From the NCBI RefSeq assembly GCF_030116705.1, contig NZ_JAOTIK010000001.1, positions 806,001 through 870,000 on the forward strand: DNA of 64,000 bases. The letters are read 5' to 3'. The notes under the pieces are model-generated. The model saw only the letters and a list, made by a program, of their open reading frames with translations, ran no database searches and was not told the origin of the DNA. The position numbers were made by a program, and so were the translations under genes. Of the stretch, positions 52,591-62,839 are shown in pieces. Each line of letters begins with the position of its first letter. The stretch's first letter is position 1. The stretch is from Streptomyces sp. ML-6. GTDB lineage: Bacteria; Actinomycetota; Actinomycetes; Streptomycetales; Streptomycetaceae.

Positions 52591-53121
52591 ATGGCAGAGC
52601 GGGCGTTGGTCACGGGAATGGGCGGCAAGGATCCGGACATCGACGCGGACGCCTTCACGGCGCCGACCTCGGTCGTCATCGGCGAGGTCACGATGGCCGC
52701 GGGCTCCAGCGTCTGGTACCAGGCCGTGCTGCGGGCCGACTGCGGCCCCATCGTCATCGGCGCCGACAGCAACATCCAGGACAACTGCAGCGTCCACGTC
52801 GACCCGGGATTCCCGGTCACGGTCGGCGAGCGCGTCTCCGTCGGGCACAACGCCGTGCTGCACGGCTGCACCGTCGAGGACGACGTCCTGGTCGGCATGG
52901 GCGCCACCGTCCTCAACGGCGCCCACATCGGGGCCGGTTCGCTGATCGCGGCGCAGGCGCTGGTCCCGCAGGGGATGCGGGTGCCCCCGGGCTCGCTCGT
53001 CGCGGGCGTCCCCGCCAAGGTCAAGCGGGAGCTGACCGAGGAGGAGCTCGAGGGCATCAAGTTCAACGCGGTGGGCTACGTGGAGCTGGCCAGGGCCCAC
53101 CGCCGGGCGCACGAGGGCTGA
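52591..53121 (+). CDS. Gamma-carbonic anhydrase-like protein
   Basis: Encodes 176 aa. A left-handed beta-helix with the three zinc His of the Cam family: His69 (CSVHVD), His86 (VGHNAVLHG) and His91. Gln64 and Asn66 (IQDNCSVH) are also conserved. It lacks the acidic proton-shuttle loop of archaeal Cam, as is true of the YrdA/CaiE group, so CO2-hydration activity is uncertain. Confidence 0.92.
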   Translation: MAERALVTGMGGKDPDIDADAFTAPTSVVIGEVTMAAGSSVWYQAVLRADCGPIVIGADSNIQDNCSVHVDPGFPVTVGERVSVGHNAVLHGCTVEDDVLVGMGATVLNGAHIGAGSLIAAQALVPQGMRVPPGSLVAGVPAKVKRELTEEELEGIKFNAVGYVELARAHRRAHEG

Positions 53122-53193
53122 GCGGGAGGGACTGCACCGGGCGCGGGGCGGCCGGTCCCGCGGGCCGCGCCACCCGCCCCCGTCCGGTCGCGG

Positions 53194-53853
53194 TCAGTCC
53201 GCGGCCGGAACGATCCCCGCGTCGGCCACGGGGGCGGGCGAGGTCCGTGCCGCCACCTTCTTGGCCCGGCCCTTCAGGATCAGCATCGAGGTCACGCCGA
53301 TCAGCACCGCGGCCACGAGGCCGAGGTAGGAGAACCGCTTGAGCCACGCCTCGGCGACGATCCCCACCGAGTGGACGACGGCCGTGGTGCCACCGGCCCA
53401 GACGATGCCGCCGAAGACGTTGGCGGTCAGGAACTTCCAGTACGGCATGTGGAGCACGCCCGCCAGGGGGCCCGCGAAGATCCGCAGCAGTGCGACGAAG
53501 CGGCCGAAGAAGACCGCCCACATCCCCCACTTCTGGAACGACCGCTCCGCCAGCGCGATCTGGCTCTCGCCGAAGTGCTTGGGGAACTTCCCGCCGAGCC
53601 ACGCCAGCAGCGGCCGTCCGCCCTTGCGTCCGATGGCGTAGCCGATGGAGTCGCCGATGATCGCGCCGGCCGAGGCACAGGCGCCGAGGATCCAGGGGTT
53701 GATCCCGTCGTGTCCGGCGGCCAGCAGCGCCGCGCTGACCAGGACGATCTCGCCCGGCAGCGGAATCCCGAGGCTCTCCAGCCCGATGACGACGCCCACC
53801 AGGGCGTACACGCTGATCGCGGGGACGGTCACCAGCCATTCCTGGATGTGCAA
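53194..53853 (-). CDS. DedA-family membrane protein
   Basis: Encodes 219 aa with about five membrane segments and the DedA motifs ESLGIPLPGEIVLV near the start, GDSIGYAIGRKGGR, and FFGRFVALLRIFAGPLAGVLHMPYWKFL. DedA proteins are proton-linked lipid scramblase-type transporters affecting envelope homeostasis and antimicrobial sensitivity. The Ala/Val/Lys-rich C-terminal tail is cytoplasmic. Monocistronic. Confidence 0.94.
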   Translation of the reverse strand: MHIQEWLVTVPAISVYALVGVVIGLESLGIPLPGEIVLVSAALLAAGHDGINPWILGACASAGAIIGDSIGYAIGRKGGRPLLAWLGGKFPKHFGESQIALAERSFQKWGMWAVFFGRFVALLRIFAGPLAGVLHMPYWKFLTANVFGGIVWAGGTTAVVHSVGIVAEAWLKRFSYLGLVAAVLIGVTSMLILKGRAKKVAARTSPAPVADAGIVPAAD

Positions 53854-53953
53854 TGCCGGTTCCTTCCGTACGGATGTCCTGTTGCCCGCCGGGCAACTCC
53901 TCGGCGCGCGGCGGGCAGCCTACCCGTACCGGTCTTCGTCCGGACAACGCGAA

Positions 53954-53992
53954 GGGCCGCCACGCGCCCCCTTCCGGGAGGTGTGGCGGCCC
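53954..53992 (-). terminator. Terminator of the thioesterase gene
   Basis: GGGCCGCCAC / GTGGCGGCCC, a perfect 10-bp stem with a 19-base internal region, 20 bp beyond the stop codon of the minus-strand gene at 54012. Confidence 0.65.
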
Positions 53993-54011
53993 CGTGCGGA
54001 ACGGGCCGGAA

Positions 54012-54464
54012 TCAGGCGTTGGGCCGCAGCGTCCAGACGACCGTCATCTCGCCGGTCACGGCGCCGTCCTCGCGCCGGATCTCGATGACCACGGGGAACT
54101 CCGGGCGCTTGCCCTCGTCGAGTTCGGCCACGACCTCGGCCACCGGGCGGCCGAGGGTCGCCGTCGCGGTGACGACGCCCTTGGCCAGCTTCTTGTAGCC
54201 GATCTCCGCCTTCACGGCGAGCGGCACGGCACGCGACAGCTGGTCGCCGAAGGCGGCGATGACGATCGCGCCGCTCGCCGATTCCGCCAGCGTGAACATC
54301 GCCCCGGCGTGCGGTCCGCCGATGTGGTTGTGGTAGCCGGCCTGGTCCGGGAGCCGGACCACCGCGCGCTCCGCGGTCGTCTCCAGGAATTCGAGATTGA
54401 GGGTCCGGGCCATCGGAACCGTCGCGACGAGCATCTCGCCGACGGACATCTGTTCAGCGCTCAT
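54012..54464 (-). CDS. Hotdog-fold thioesterase-like protein (DUF4442/PaaI)
   Basis: Encodes 150 aa, a single hotdog domain. The motif NHIGGPHAGAMFTLAESASG carries the helix of PaaI-type acyl-CoA thioesterases. The DUF4442 group keeps the fold but its substrate is undefined. A twenty-residue helical start (MSAEQMSVGEMLVATVPMAR) precedes the domain. Divergent from the Pro/Gln-rich membrane protein. Confidence 0.85.
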   Translation of the reverse strand: MSAEQMSVGEMLVATVPMARTLNLEFLETTAERAVVRLPDQAGYHNHIGGPHAGAMFTLAESASGAIVIAAFGDQLSRAVPLAVKAEIGYKKLAKGVVTATATLGRPVAEVVAELDEGKRPEFPVVIEIRREDGAVTGEMTVVWTLRPNA

Positions 54465-54592
54465 GGCCGGATGTTACTTGCGAGTACAATCTTTGGCCAC
54501 CCCGGGCCCCGCCCACCGGAACGCATCCTTCACCGTCCGCACACGGGGGCGGGCTTAGCAGACCGGCCACCACCCCTCTATCGTTACTCGCC

Positions 54593-55657
54593 ATGTGGCC
54601 AGGACAGCAGCCGCCCGGGGGCGAGCAAAACCCGCAGGACCAGAATCAGAACCCGTACCAGCAGCCGGGGTACCAGCAGCCGAATCCCTATCAGCAGCCG
54701 GGATACCAGCAGCAGGGCCAGCCCGGTCAGCAGCCGGGCCAGCCGGGGTACCAGCAGCCCGGCTACCAGCAGCCGAACCCGTACCAGCAGCCGACCGTGC
54801 CGCAGTACTCGGTGCCCGGCCCGCCCGGCGCTCCGCAGCCCGGCGACAACGGCCGGAAGAAAACCACCGTGGTCGCGATCGTCGCGGCCACCGCGGTTGT
54901 CGTGGCCGCCGTGGTGACCGGTGTCGTCGTGCTCAACAAGGACGACGACAAGACCGACGACGTCGCCGGCGGCGGCAACTCCTCGGCACCGGCCAAGCCG
55001 TCCGGGTCCGCCTCCCCCGAGGCGAACCCGCGCGGTGAGGACGAGGACGCCAAGCCCCTCATCCCCGGCTGGAAGGTCGTCACCAACCCCAAGTGGGGCA
55101 CCCGGTTCGACGTGCCCGGCGACTGGGAGGTCGGGAAGCCCGGCACGCTCTCGTACTTCGAGGACGACAAGAAGGGTGACGGCTCGCCCCTCATCGGTTT
55201 CACCGCGCCGTCGTTCTACCAGAAGAAATGGTGCGTGGACGACCCCGACAAGGACGGCAGCACGGAGGACATGAGCCTCGCGAGCGCCGGCACCAAGGGC
55301 GCCCAGGGCGCCACCGACGCCGCCAAGAACGCGCACAGCGAGGCCGGCACCTGGGTGTGGGCCGCCTACGCGCAGCACATGCCGCAGAGCACCATCAAGT
55401 TCACCCCCGCCAAGCAGTACACCACCAAGTCGGGCCTCACCGGTCAGGTCGTCACGGCCACCGCTCCCAATGTCACGAAGCGGAAGAAGTGCGACAGCGA
55501 CGGCAAGGCCACCGCCTTCACCTTCAAGAACAAGAAGGGTGAATTCGCGTCCTGGATCCTCTACGGGGCCGACTCCGTCAAGGACGAACTCCCGGACGAG
55601 ACGATCCAGAAGATCCTCAGCACCGTGCGGCTGGTGGAGGTCGCGCCGGAGTCCTGA
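54593..55657 (+). CDS. Membrane protein with a Tyr/Gln/Pro-rich N-terminus
   Basis: Encodes 354 aa. Residues 1-85 are low complexity, with repeats of the type NPYQQPGYQQP. A single membrane helix (about 90-116; TTVVAIVAATAVVVAAVVTGVVVL) is followed by an Asp/Ser-rich linker and an extracytoplasmic domain of about 190 residues (GWKVVTNPKWGTRFDVPGDW to the end). The topology puts the disordered tail in the cytoplasm. The outer domain resembles the streptomycete 'hypothetical membrane protein' group with no known function. The repeats are visible at DNA level from about 54637 to 54800. Confidence 0.85.
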   Translation: MWPGQQPPGGEQNPQDQNQNPYQQPGYQQPNPYQQPGYQQQGQPGQQPGQPGYQQPGYQQPNPYQQPTVPQYSVPGPPGAPQPGDNGRKKTTVVAIVAATAVVVAAVVTGVVVLNKDDDKTDDVAGGGNSSAPAKPSGSASPEANPRGEDEDAKPLIPGWKVVTNPKWGTRFDVPGDWEVGKPGTLSYFEDDKKGDGSPLIGFTAPSFYQKKWCVDDPDKDGSTEDMSLASAGTKGAQGATDAAKNAHSEAGTWVWAAYAQHMPQSTIKFTPAKQYTTKSGLTGQVVTATAPNVTKRKKCDSDGKATAFTFKNKKGEFASWILYGADSVKDELPDETIQKILSTVRLVEVAPES

Positions 55658-55684
55658 CCCTCCGGCCCTCCCCCGGGAAAACAG

Positions 55685-57067
55685 GTGGCACGGCGGAGGC
55701 GGAGCGGCGATAGTCCCTGGGTGATCGCCGCCTCCCCCGCCTCCGCCGCGCCTTCGAACCGTTCCGCCCGCAACTACCGTCTTCTGACCGCCGCCGCGGT
55801 CATCACGGGCCTGGGTACCCATGGCGCGCTGATCGCGGCGGCGTTCGCCGTTCTGCAGGCGGGCGGCGACGGGGGCGACGTCGGCCTGGTGGCCGCGGCC
55901 AGGGCCGTGCCGCTGGTGCTCTTCCTGCTGGTCGGCGGGGCGATCGCGGACCGGCTGCCACGTCACCGGGTGATGGTCGCGGCGAACGTCCTCAACTGTC
56001 TCTCGCAGGCGGTCTTCGCCTGGCTGGTGCTGGCCGGCGACCCGAAGCTGTGGCAGATGATGCTGCTCACCGCGCTGTGCGGGACCGGGCAGGCGTTCTT
56101 CAACCCGGCGGCCGAGGGCATGCTGATGTCCAGCATCAGCCATGAGCAGGCGAGCCGCGCCTTCGCGCTGTTCCGGATGGCCACGCAGGGCGCGACGATC
56201 GGCGGGGCTGCGCTCGGCGGCGCCATGATCGCGGCGATGGACCCGGGCTGGGTGCTGGCCGTCGACGCCGCGGCCTTCGCCGCGGCGGGCGTGCTGCGCG
56301 CGTTCCTGGACGTCAGCCACATTCCCTCGCGCGCGCCGGGCGGCGGGCTGCTCGCCGACCTGCGGGACGGCTGGCAGGAGTTCATCGGCCGTCCCTGGCT
56401 GTGGAGCATCGTGGCGCAGTTCTCGGTGGTGGTCGCCGCGGTGGGCGCCGCCGAATCGGTGTACGGGCCGCTGGTCGCCCGGGACGAGCTCGGTGGCGCC
56501 CGCCCGTGGGGCTTCGCGCTCGCCGCGTTCGGGGCCGGCACGCTGGGCGGGGCGCTCCTGATGACCCGCTGGAAGCCGCGGCGGATGCTGCTGGTCGGGA
56601 CGCTCTGCGTCTTCCCGCTGGCCTTTCCGCCGGCGGGCCTCGCGGTGCCGTTGCCGGTGGTCTGGCTCTGCCTGGTGATGTTCGTCAGCGGCGTCGCCAT
56701 CGAGGTGTTCGGGGTCGCGTGGATGACGGCCATGCACCAGGAGATCCCCGAGGAGAAGCTGTCGCGCATCTCGGCGTACGACTGGTTCGGCTCGGTGGCG
56801 ATGATGCCGGTGGCGACGGCGCTCGCGGGCCCGGTGGAGTCGCTGGTGGGGCGCAGTCAGGCCCTGTGGGGCTGCGCGGGGCTGATCGTGCTGGTCACCG
56901 GGGCCGTGTTGTTCGTCCCCGAGGTGCGCAACCTGACCCGGAAACCCGACCCCGCCGGAGTGACGGTCAAGACCCCGGGCCCGGTTCCCGGTACGACTGC
57001 GGCCACGGGCCCGGCTCCGGCCGCGGCCTCAGCCGATGCCGAAGGCTCCGTCGGGCGGCTCGGGTGA
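55685..57067 (+). CDS. MFS transporter, EntS-like
   Basis: Encodes 460 aa from GTG 55685; a GTG at 55721 would remove a charged twelve-residue start and may be the real one, since neither has a good ribosome site. Twelve membrane segments of the EntS/enterobactin-exporter-like MFS type: ADRLPRHRVMVAANV is the loop 2-3 motif, and TGQAFFNPAAEGMLMSSIS is conserved. Probably exports a small hydrophobic molecule or siderophore, but no such genes are adjacent. The 3' end overlaps the convergent gene by 39 bp. Confidence 0.9.
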   Translation: MARRRRSGDSPWVIAASPASAAPSNRSARNYRLLTAAAVITGLGTHGALIAAAFAVLQAGGDGGDVGLVAAARAVPLVLFLLVGGAIADRLPRHRVMVAANVLNCLSQAVFAWLVLAGDPKLWQMMLLTALCGTGQAFFNPAAEGMLMSSISHEQASRAFALFRMATQGATIGGAALGGAMIAAMDPGWVLAVDAAAFAAAGVLRAFLDVSHIPSRAPGGGLLADLRDGWQEFIGRPWLWSIVAQFSVVVAAVGAAESVYGPLVARDELGGARPWGFALAAFGAGTLGGALLMTRWKPRRMLLVGTLCVFPLAFPPAGLAVPLPVVWLCLVMFVSGVAIEVFGVAWMTAMHQEIPEEKLSRISAYDWFGSVAMMPVATALAGPVESLVGRSQALWGCAGLIVLVTGAVLFVPEVRNLTRKPDPAGVTVKTPGPVPGTTAATGPAPAAASADAEGSVGRLG

Positions 57068-57874
57068 GGCGACCGCCTCGCCGTCCCCGACCGGCCGGGC
57101 GGACCCGATGAACCGGTCCAGCGCGGGACCGTGCTCGACCCTGGCGGGGAAGGCGTCGGCGGCGCAGCTCCGGGTCAGGGCCGCGATGTCGACGGGGTGC
57201 CGGGACGCGACGAGGACGGCGTTGCCGAAACGCCGGCCGCGCAGCACCGCCGGTTCGGCGATCAGCGCGAGTTCCTCGAAGACCGCCGCGAAGGTGGCCA
57301 GTTGGGAGCGGAGGAAGTCGAAGGGTGCCCCGTCCGCGAGGTTGGCAACGTAGATCCCGCCCTCGCGCAGCGCCCTGCGGGCGGCTCGCGCGTACTCGAC
57401 GGAGGTGAGGTGGGCGGGCACCCGCGAGCCGCCGAAGACGTCCCCGATCAGTACGTCGAGGGACCCTGCCGCGGTCCGTTCCAGCAGGCCGCGGGCGTCC
57501 GTGCCGTGCACGGCGATCCCGCTGTCCTCGGGCAGCGGGAGCCGTTCGGCGACCAGTTCGAGCAGCCCGAGGTCGGCCTCGGCGACGTCCTGGCGGGAGC
57601 CCGGCCTGACCTCGGCGACGTAGCGGGGCAGGGTGAGCGCGCCGCCGCCGAGGTGGAGGACGTCCAGCGGCGCGCCCGGTGGTCCGGCGCGGTCGACGAC
57701 ATGGGCGAGCCGTCGCACGTACTCGAACTCCAGGTGGTCCGGAGCGTCGAGGTCCACGTACGACTGGGGCGCGCCGTCGACGGTGAGCAGCCAGGCCCTG
57801 TCCCGGTCCACGTCGGGGAGGAGTCTGGCGGTGCCCTGGTCCACGTCCCGGATGACGGGTATCGGCTCGTTCAC
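57029..57874 (-). CDS. Spermidine-synthase-like protein
   Basis: Encodes 281 aa. The nucleotide-binding motif VLHLGGGALTLPRYVAEVRPG and the polyamine-site region LDVLIGDVFGGSRVPAHLTS are those of the spermine/spermidine synthase fold. The Asp-rich catalytic loop is altered (DVFGG rather than DxSDP), so polyamine formation is doubtful; many actinobacterial members of this kind are annotated as 'fused MFS/spermidine synthase' relatives with unknown substrates. Confidence 0.85.
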   Translation of the reverse strand: MNEPIPVIRDVDQGTARLLPDVDRDRAWLLTVDGAPQSYVDLDAPDHLEFEYVRRLAHVVDRAGPPGAPLDVLHLGGGALTLPRYVAEVRPGSRQDVAEADLGLLELVAERLPLPEDSGIAVHGTDARGLLERTAAGSLDVLIGDVFGGSRVPAHLTSVEYARAARRALREGGIYVANLADGAPFDFLRSQLATFAAVFEELALIAEPAVLRGRRFGNAVLVASRHPVDIAALTRSCAADAFPARVEHGPALDRFIGSARPVGDGEAVASPEPPDGAFGIG

Positions 57875-57896
57875 CCCTCCATTGTGGGGTGCCGGA

Positions 57897-58742
57897 TCAG
57901 CTGCCGAGGACCGCGGCGACGGCCTCGGCGTGCGTGGCCGCCTGGGCGAGACCCGCTCGGGCCGCCGCGGCCCGGTGGCCCGGGTCGAGGGGGTTGCGGC
58001 CGAACGCGCCCTTCGACGCCGCGTCGGGGGTGATGACCTCGACGCGGGCGCCGTTCGCGACGAGCTCGGCCCCCTGTGCGGCCGGGGCGGCGATGGCCTT
58101 GTTGCCGCTCGCCGACGGGGCGATGACGACGACGCGCCGGTGGCCGGCGGCGAGGTGGGCGTTGGCCGTGGAGTACACCCCGCCGTCGATGCAGTCCCGT
58201 CCCCCGGCCCGGGCGACGGGCCACACGCCGGGAACCGCCGAGCTCGCGGTGACGGCGTCCACGAGGGGGACGCCGTCCTCCTTGCCGAACGTGTGGAGTT
58301 CGCCGGTGAAGGCGTCGACGGCGGTGATGCGCAGGGGGCGGTCGGGCCACTCCGTCGAGGGGAGGCGGCTCGCGATCGCCGCGCGCCGTTCCTCCGCGTC
58401 GAGGTCGAGCCGGGCGCCCCGCGCCAGCCGGCCCAGCCTCCGGCCGTACTCCTCGGGGGTGCGGGAGAGGAGCACGGCCCCCGCGTAGCGCAGCAGGGTG
58501 AGTGCGCCGAGCCGGCCGCCCCTCATCTCCCGCGGGTCGGCGAGCTGGAGTTCGTACATTCCGGGGAGGTCGAGCAGTCCGGAGGCCAGCTGCGCGCCGA
58601 CCGAGGCCCCGGCCGAGCTGCCGATGATCAGATCGACGGTGGAGAGGTCCGCGCCTGCTTCCGCGAGTCCGTGCAGGATCCCGATTTCCCAGGCTCCGCC
58701 GGTGACACCGCCGGAACCGAGCACCAGTGCTGTTTCTGTCAT
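57897..58742 (-). CDS. Patatin-like phospholipase
   Basis: Encodes 281 aa. The oxyanion loop GSGGVTGGAW is near residue 10. The nucleophile elbow GSSAG has Ser43 and the dyad Asp is in DGGVYSTANAHLA. There is no signal peptide or membrane segment; predicted cytoplasmic acyl hydrolase. ATG 58742 is preferred; a GTG six codons upstream exists. Follows tuf3 on the same strand but is separated from it by a terminator. Confidence 0.92.
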   Translation of the reverse strand: MTETALVLGSGGVTGGAWEIGILHGLAEAGADLSTVDLIIGSSAGASVGAQLASGLLDLPGMYELQLADPREMRGGRLGALTLLRYAGAVLLSRTPEEYGRRLGRLARGARLDLDAEERRAAIASRLPSTEWPDRPLRITAVDAFTGELHTFGKEDGVPLVDAVTASSAVPGVWPVARAGGRDCIDGGVYSTANAHLAAGHRRVVVIAPSASGNKAIAAPAAQGAELVANGARVEVITPDAASKGAFGRNPLDPGHRAAAARAGLAQAATHAEAVAAVLGS

Positions 58743-58764
58743 GCCGTCAGTCTTGCGCACGGTG

Positions 58765-58803
58765 CGGGGCCCGCCTCCCGTGGGGTACGGGAGGCGGGCC
58801 CCG
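58765..58803 (-). terminator. Strong terminator after tuf3
   Basis: Perfect 16-bp stem (CGGGGCCCGCCTCCCG and complement) with a 7-base loop, 5 bp after the tuf3 stop. Confidence 0.85.
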
Positions 58804-58808
58804 GGGCC

Positions 58809-59978
<1,170 letters not shown>

Positions 59979-60477
59979 GGTTCATTCCTTGGGTTTCGAA
60001 GCTGGGTGAGGACCCCGGGGCCCGGCCGACCCTCCCCTTGCGGGGTCCGCCGGACTGTCGGGGGAGGGTCAGCTTCGGGCGCCGCCGAGGGGCGCTGCGG
60101 CGGCGGTGCACGCCGCCGGGACGACTGCTGCGGTCGCGGGGCTCACGGCAGCCTTCGGCGCGTCCGCGACTGCGGACGGCGCTGCGGGGAAGGCGTACCG
60201 GAACATGGCTCCGATGATGTCCGGCCCCCGCCGCCCCGTCGAATGGTTTTCCGGCGGACTTCCCGGGGCCGGTACGGGAGTTGGGCGCACGGCCACCGGC
60301 ACGTGCCCGCCGCCGCGGCCCGGCGGGCGGTCCGGCATGCGGTCCGGCGCGGCGCAGGGTCACGAGGCCCACGGCCGTGCGGTGCGGGCGGCCCGTTCGC
60401 CGTACGGCGTGTGCGCCGTCGCCTCCGTGCCGCGCATGTCGCGGTGTTCGTTCACCGCTGTCGGCTACTCTCCCGGC
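59979..60477. other. Spacer between divergent tuf3 and TVP38 genes
   Basis: About 500 bp without a convincing gene. On the tuf3 side it contains a 10-bp inverted repeat, GACCCTCCCC (60028-60037) / GGGGAGGGTC (60061-60070), with a smaller GC hairpin inside; this would lie in the tuf3 leader RNA. A TACTCT box at 60466-60471, six bases before the TVP38 ATG, suggests a leaderless start for that gene. Confidence 0.5.
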
Positions 60478-61191
60478 ATGTTCGACCCCGCCCCCACCGC
60501 CCGGCCCGCCACCGGCCTCGCCGTGCGCTGCACCAGGGTGCTGCTCTCGCCCTGGTCCCGGTTCTCACTGCTCGTGGTGGTGCTGCTGGCCGCGGCGGTC
60601 GCGATGCTGCTCCTCGAACCCCAGCGGCTGCTCGCCACCGGCTGGCCCGCCCGGCTCGACGGCGGCGTCGTGGCGGTCCTCCTGTTCGGGGTCGCGTACG
60701 GCGTGTGCACCGTCGCCTTCGTACCGCGCCCCCTGCTCAACCTCGCCGCGGGCGCGCTCTTCGGCACGCAGGCGGGGCTGGCCGCCGCGCTGGCGGGGAC
60801 GGTGCTGGGGGCGGGCATCTCGTTCGGGCTGGGCAGGGTGCTCGGGCAGGACGCGCTGCGCACGCTGCTGCGCGGGCGGTGGCTCAGGGCGGCGGACGGC
60901 CAGCTGAGCCGGCACGGGTTCCGTTCGATGCTGGCGCTGCGACTGTTCCCGGGTGTCCCGTTCGCGGCGGCAAACTACTGCGCGGCGGTCTCGCGCATGG
61001 GGTATCCGCCGTTCCTGGTCGCCACCGGGCTCGGTTCGATCCCGAACACCGCGGCGTACGTGGTGGCGGGCAGCGAGGCGACGTCGCCGACCTCGCCCGC
61101 GTTCCTGGCCGCCATGGGCTTCATCGTGCTGACGGGGGTCGGCACGGCCTTCGTCGCCTGGCGCAAGCGCCACCGGCTGGCCTCCGAGTGA
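60478..61191 (+). CDS. TVP38/TMEM64-family membrane protein
   Basis: Encodes 237 aa with about six membrane segments and the SNARE-associated (VTT) core: LLNLAAGALFGTQAGLAAALAGTVLGAGISFGLGR, then LRLFPGVPFAAANYCAAVSRMGYPPFLVATGLGSIPNTAAYV. Related to DedA; probably a lipid scramblase-type transporter. Start 60478 is chosen because the frame upstream has no membrane or homologous sequence and a -10-like TACTCT lies six bases upstream. Next gene is uppP, also a lipid-carrier protein. Confidence 0.9.
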   Translation: MFDPAPTARPATGLAVRCTRVLLSPWSRFSLLVVVLLAAAVAMLLLEPQRLLATGWPARLDGGVVAVLLFGVAYGVCTVAFVPRPLLNLAAGALFGTQAGLAAALAGTVLGAGISFGLGRVLGQDALRTLLRGRWLRAADGQLSRHGFRSMLALRLFPGVPFAAANYCAAVSRMGYPPFLVATGLGSIPNTAAYVVAGSEATSPTSPAFLAAMGFIVLTGVGTAFVAWRKRHRLASE

Positions 61192-61200
61192 CCCTTCTCT

Positions 61201-61230
61201 CCTCCCGGGACCGGTGCCGGTCCCGGGAGG
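61201..61230 (+). terminator. Terminator after the TVP38 gene
   Basis: CCTCCCGGGACC / GGTCCCGGGAGG, a perfect 12-bp stem with a 6-base loop, 9 bp past the stop. Confidence 0.75.
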
Positions 61231-61419
61231 CGGGGTGGCCGGCGGCCGGACGACCCGGGTGCGGGCGGCGTTGTTCACCCGGGGGAGATACCCTGCCCGC
61301 GACCGACCGAAGGGCCGCGGATCCTGCGCGGTCCTGTTCTCCATTGACCGCCATACGCACGTCGCCGACGGTTCCGCCGTCGGCCGATGCATGATCACCT
61401 CCGGGATGGCCAAAGCCCC

Positions 61420-62292
61420 ATGAGCTGGTTCGAATCGTTCGTCCTGGGCCTCGTTCAGGGACTGACCGAATTCCTGCCGATCTCCTCCAGCGCGCATCTG
61501 CGGCTCACTGCGGCATTCGCCGGCTGGCACGACCCGGGTGCGGCGTTCACCGCCATCACCCAGATCGGCACGGAGGCGGCAGTCCTCATCTACTTCCGCA
61601 AGGACATCGTCCGGATCGTCTCGGCGTGGTTCCGTTCCCTGGTGGACCGGTCGATGCGCGGCGACCACGACGCCCAGATGGGCTGGCTGGTGATCGTGGG
61701 CTCCATCCCCATCGGTGTGCTCGGCGTGACGCTCAAGGACCAGATCGAGGGCCCCTTCCGCGACCTGCGGCTGATCGCCACCACCCTGATCGTCATGGGC
61801 ATCGTCCTCGGCATCGCCGACCGTCTCGCCGCGCGCGAGGAGACGGGCGGCAGGCACCGGGCCGGCAAGGAGCGCAAGACGCTCAAGGAACTCGGCGTGA
61901 AGGACGGCCTGATCTTCGGCTGCTGCCAGGCGATGGCCCTGATCCCGGGCGTCTCCCGCTCCGGGGCCACCATCAGCGGCGGTCTGCTCATGGGGTACAC
62001 CCGTGAGGCGGCGGCCCGGTACTCCTTCCTGCTCGCGATCCCCGCAGTGCTGGCCTCGGGCGTCTTCGAGCTGAAGGACGCGGGCGAGGGGCACGTGTCG
62101 TGGGGGCCGACGATCTTCGCGACCTTCATCGCGTTCGGCGTGGGGTATGCCGTCATCGCCTGGTTCATGAAGTTCATCACGACCAAGAGCTTCATGCCGT
62201 TCGTGATCTACCGGATCATTCTGGGCATTCTGCTGTTCATCCTGGTCGGCGCGGGGGTCCTGAGCCCGCACGCGGGCGAGTCCGCGGGCTGA
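61420..62292 (+). CDS. uppP: Undecaprenyl-diphosphate phosphatase
   Basis: Encodes 290 aa with about eight membrane segments. The two active-site motifs are EFLPISSSAHLRL (residues 17-29) and PGVSRSGATISGG. It converts undecaprenyl diphosphate to the monophosphate carrier used for peptidoglycan and wall polymer synthesis, and overexpression of the family gives bacitracin resistance. ATG 61420 fits MSWFESFVLGLVQGLTEF of relatives. Confidence 0.96.
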   Translation: MSWFESFVLGLVQGLTEFLPISSSAHLRLTAAFAGWHDPGAAFTAITQIGTEAAVLIYFRKDIVRIVSAWFRSLVDRSMRGDHDAQMGWLVIVGSIPIGVLGVTLKDQIEGPFRDLRLIATTLIVMGIVLGIADRLAAREETGGRHRAGKERKTLKELGVKDGLIFGCCQAMALIPGVSRSGATISGGLLMGYTREAAARYSFLLAIPAVLASGVFELKDAGEGHVSWGPTIFATFIAFGVGYAVIAWFMKFITTKSFMPFVIYRIILGILLFILVGAGVLSPHAGESAG

Positions 62293-62441
62293 CCAGGTAC
62301 CCACTTCCATCCTGATCCAGCGTTTTCTTGCACCTTCGCACAACCGCGCACCATGATCATCTCTCACTCGCCTCCCACCCGAAGGGGCGGAACACCTCGA
62401 ACCGCGAAGGTGCGACTGCAAAGTCGACGAGCGGGAAGAAG

Positions 62442-62487
62442 GATCCGGTGCGGGGCGGGCGGACCACCGCCCGCCCCGCACCGGATC
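62442..62487. terminator. Very strong bidirectional terminator
   Basis: Perfect 21-bp stem with the tetraloop ACCA (left arm 62442-62462, right arm 62467-62487). It lies between convergent uppP and LapA-domain genes. Confidence 0.9.
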
Positions 62488-62493
62488 TCCGGG

Positions 62494-62748
62494 TCAGCGC
62501 TTCGCGCGGCGGCGGGCCAGGAGGGCACCCATGAGCAGCCCGACCGCCAGGGTCACGGTCAGCACCGCCCAGAGCGGCAGAGTGACCGTGGCGACCCACA
62601 GCCGTATGCCCACGGACGCGGTGTTCACGGCAATGAACCAGATCGTGAGCACCGCCAGCACCACGAATCCGATCGTGCGCAGCCGGATGTCCCGTCCCTT
62701 GACGGTCAGGGTCGACGGAGCATCCGATCGAGAGGTCTTCTGCACCAT
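62494..62748 (-). CDS. LapA-domain small membrane protein
   Basis: Encodes 84 aa. Two membrane helices (about 25-44 IGFVVLAVLTIWFIAVNTAS and 55-77 LPLWAVLTVTLAVGLLMGALLA) flank the conserved ...NTASVGIRLW... segment, with a basic RRRAKR end. This is the LapA (DUF1049) fold; in Gram-negatives it helps regulate LPS assembly, in actinobacteria its role is unknown. Confidence 0.88.
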   Translation of the reverse strand: MVQKTSRSDAPSTLTVKGRDIRLRTIGFVVLAVLTIWFIAVNTASVGIRLWVATVTLPLWAVLTVTLAVGLLMGALLARRRAKR

Positions 62749-62839
62749 TCATCCAGTATCGGGCGGTTCGGGCGATCGGTCCTGGTGGGCCCGGCCCCGC
62801 TCCTGTACGCCCCGTGCGCCGCACAATGTGCCGGCCGGC

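Noticed and set aside
54637-54800. Possible CRISPR-like repeat array
   Set aside because: These are in-frame codons for a Tyr/Gln/Pro-rich protein tail, with no constant spacers.
60069-60338. Possible 45-89-aa Ala-rich peptide upstream of tuf3 on the minus strand
   Set aside because: Low complexity, weak ribosome site and it would occupy the tuf3 leader; not supportable.
61421-61440. GGTTCGAAT, a tRNA T-loop-like sequence
   Set aside because: It lies inside the uppP coding start and no cloverleaf can be formed.
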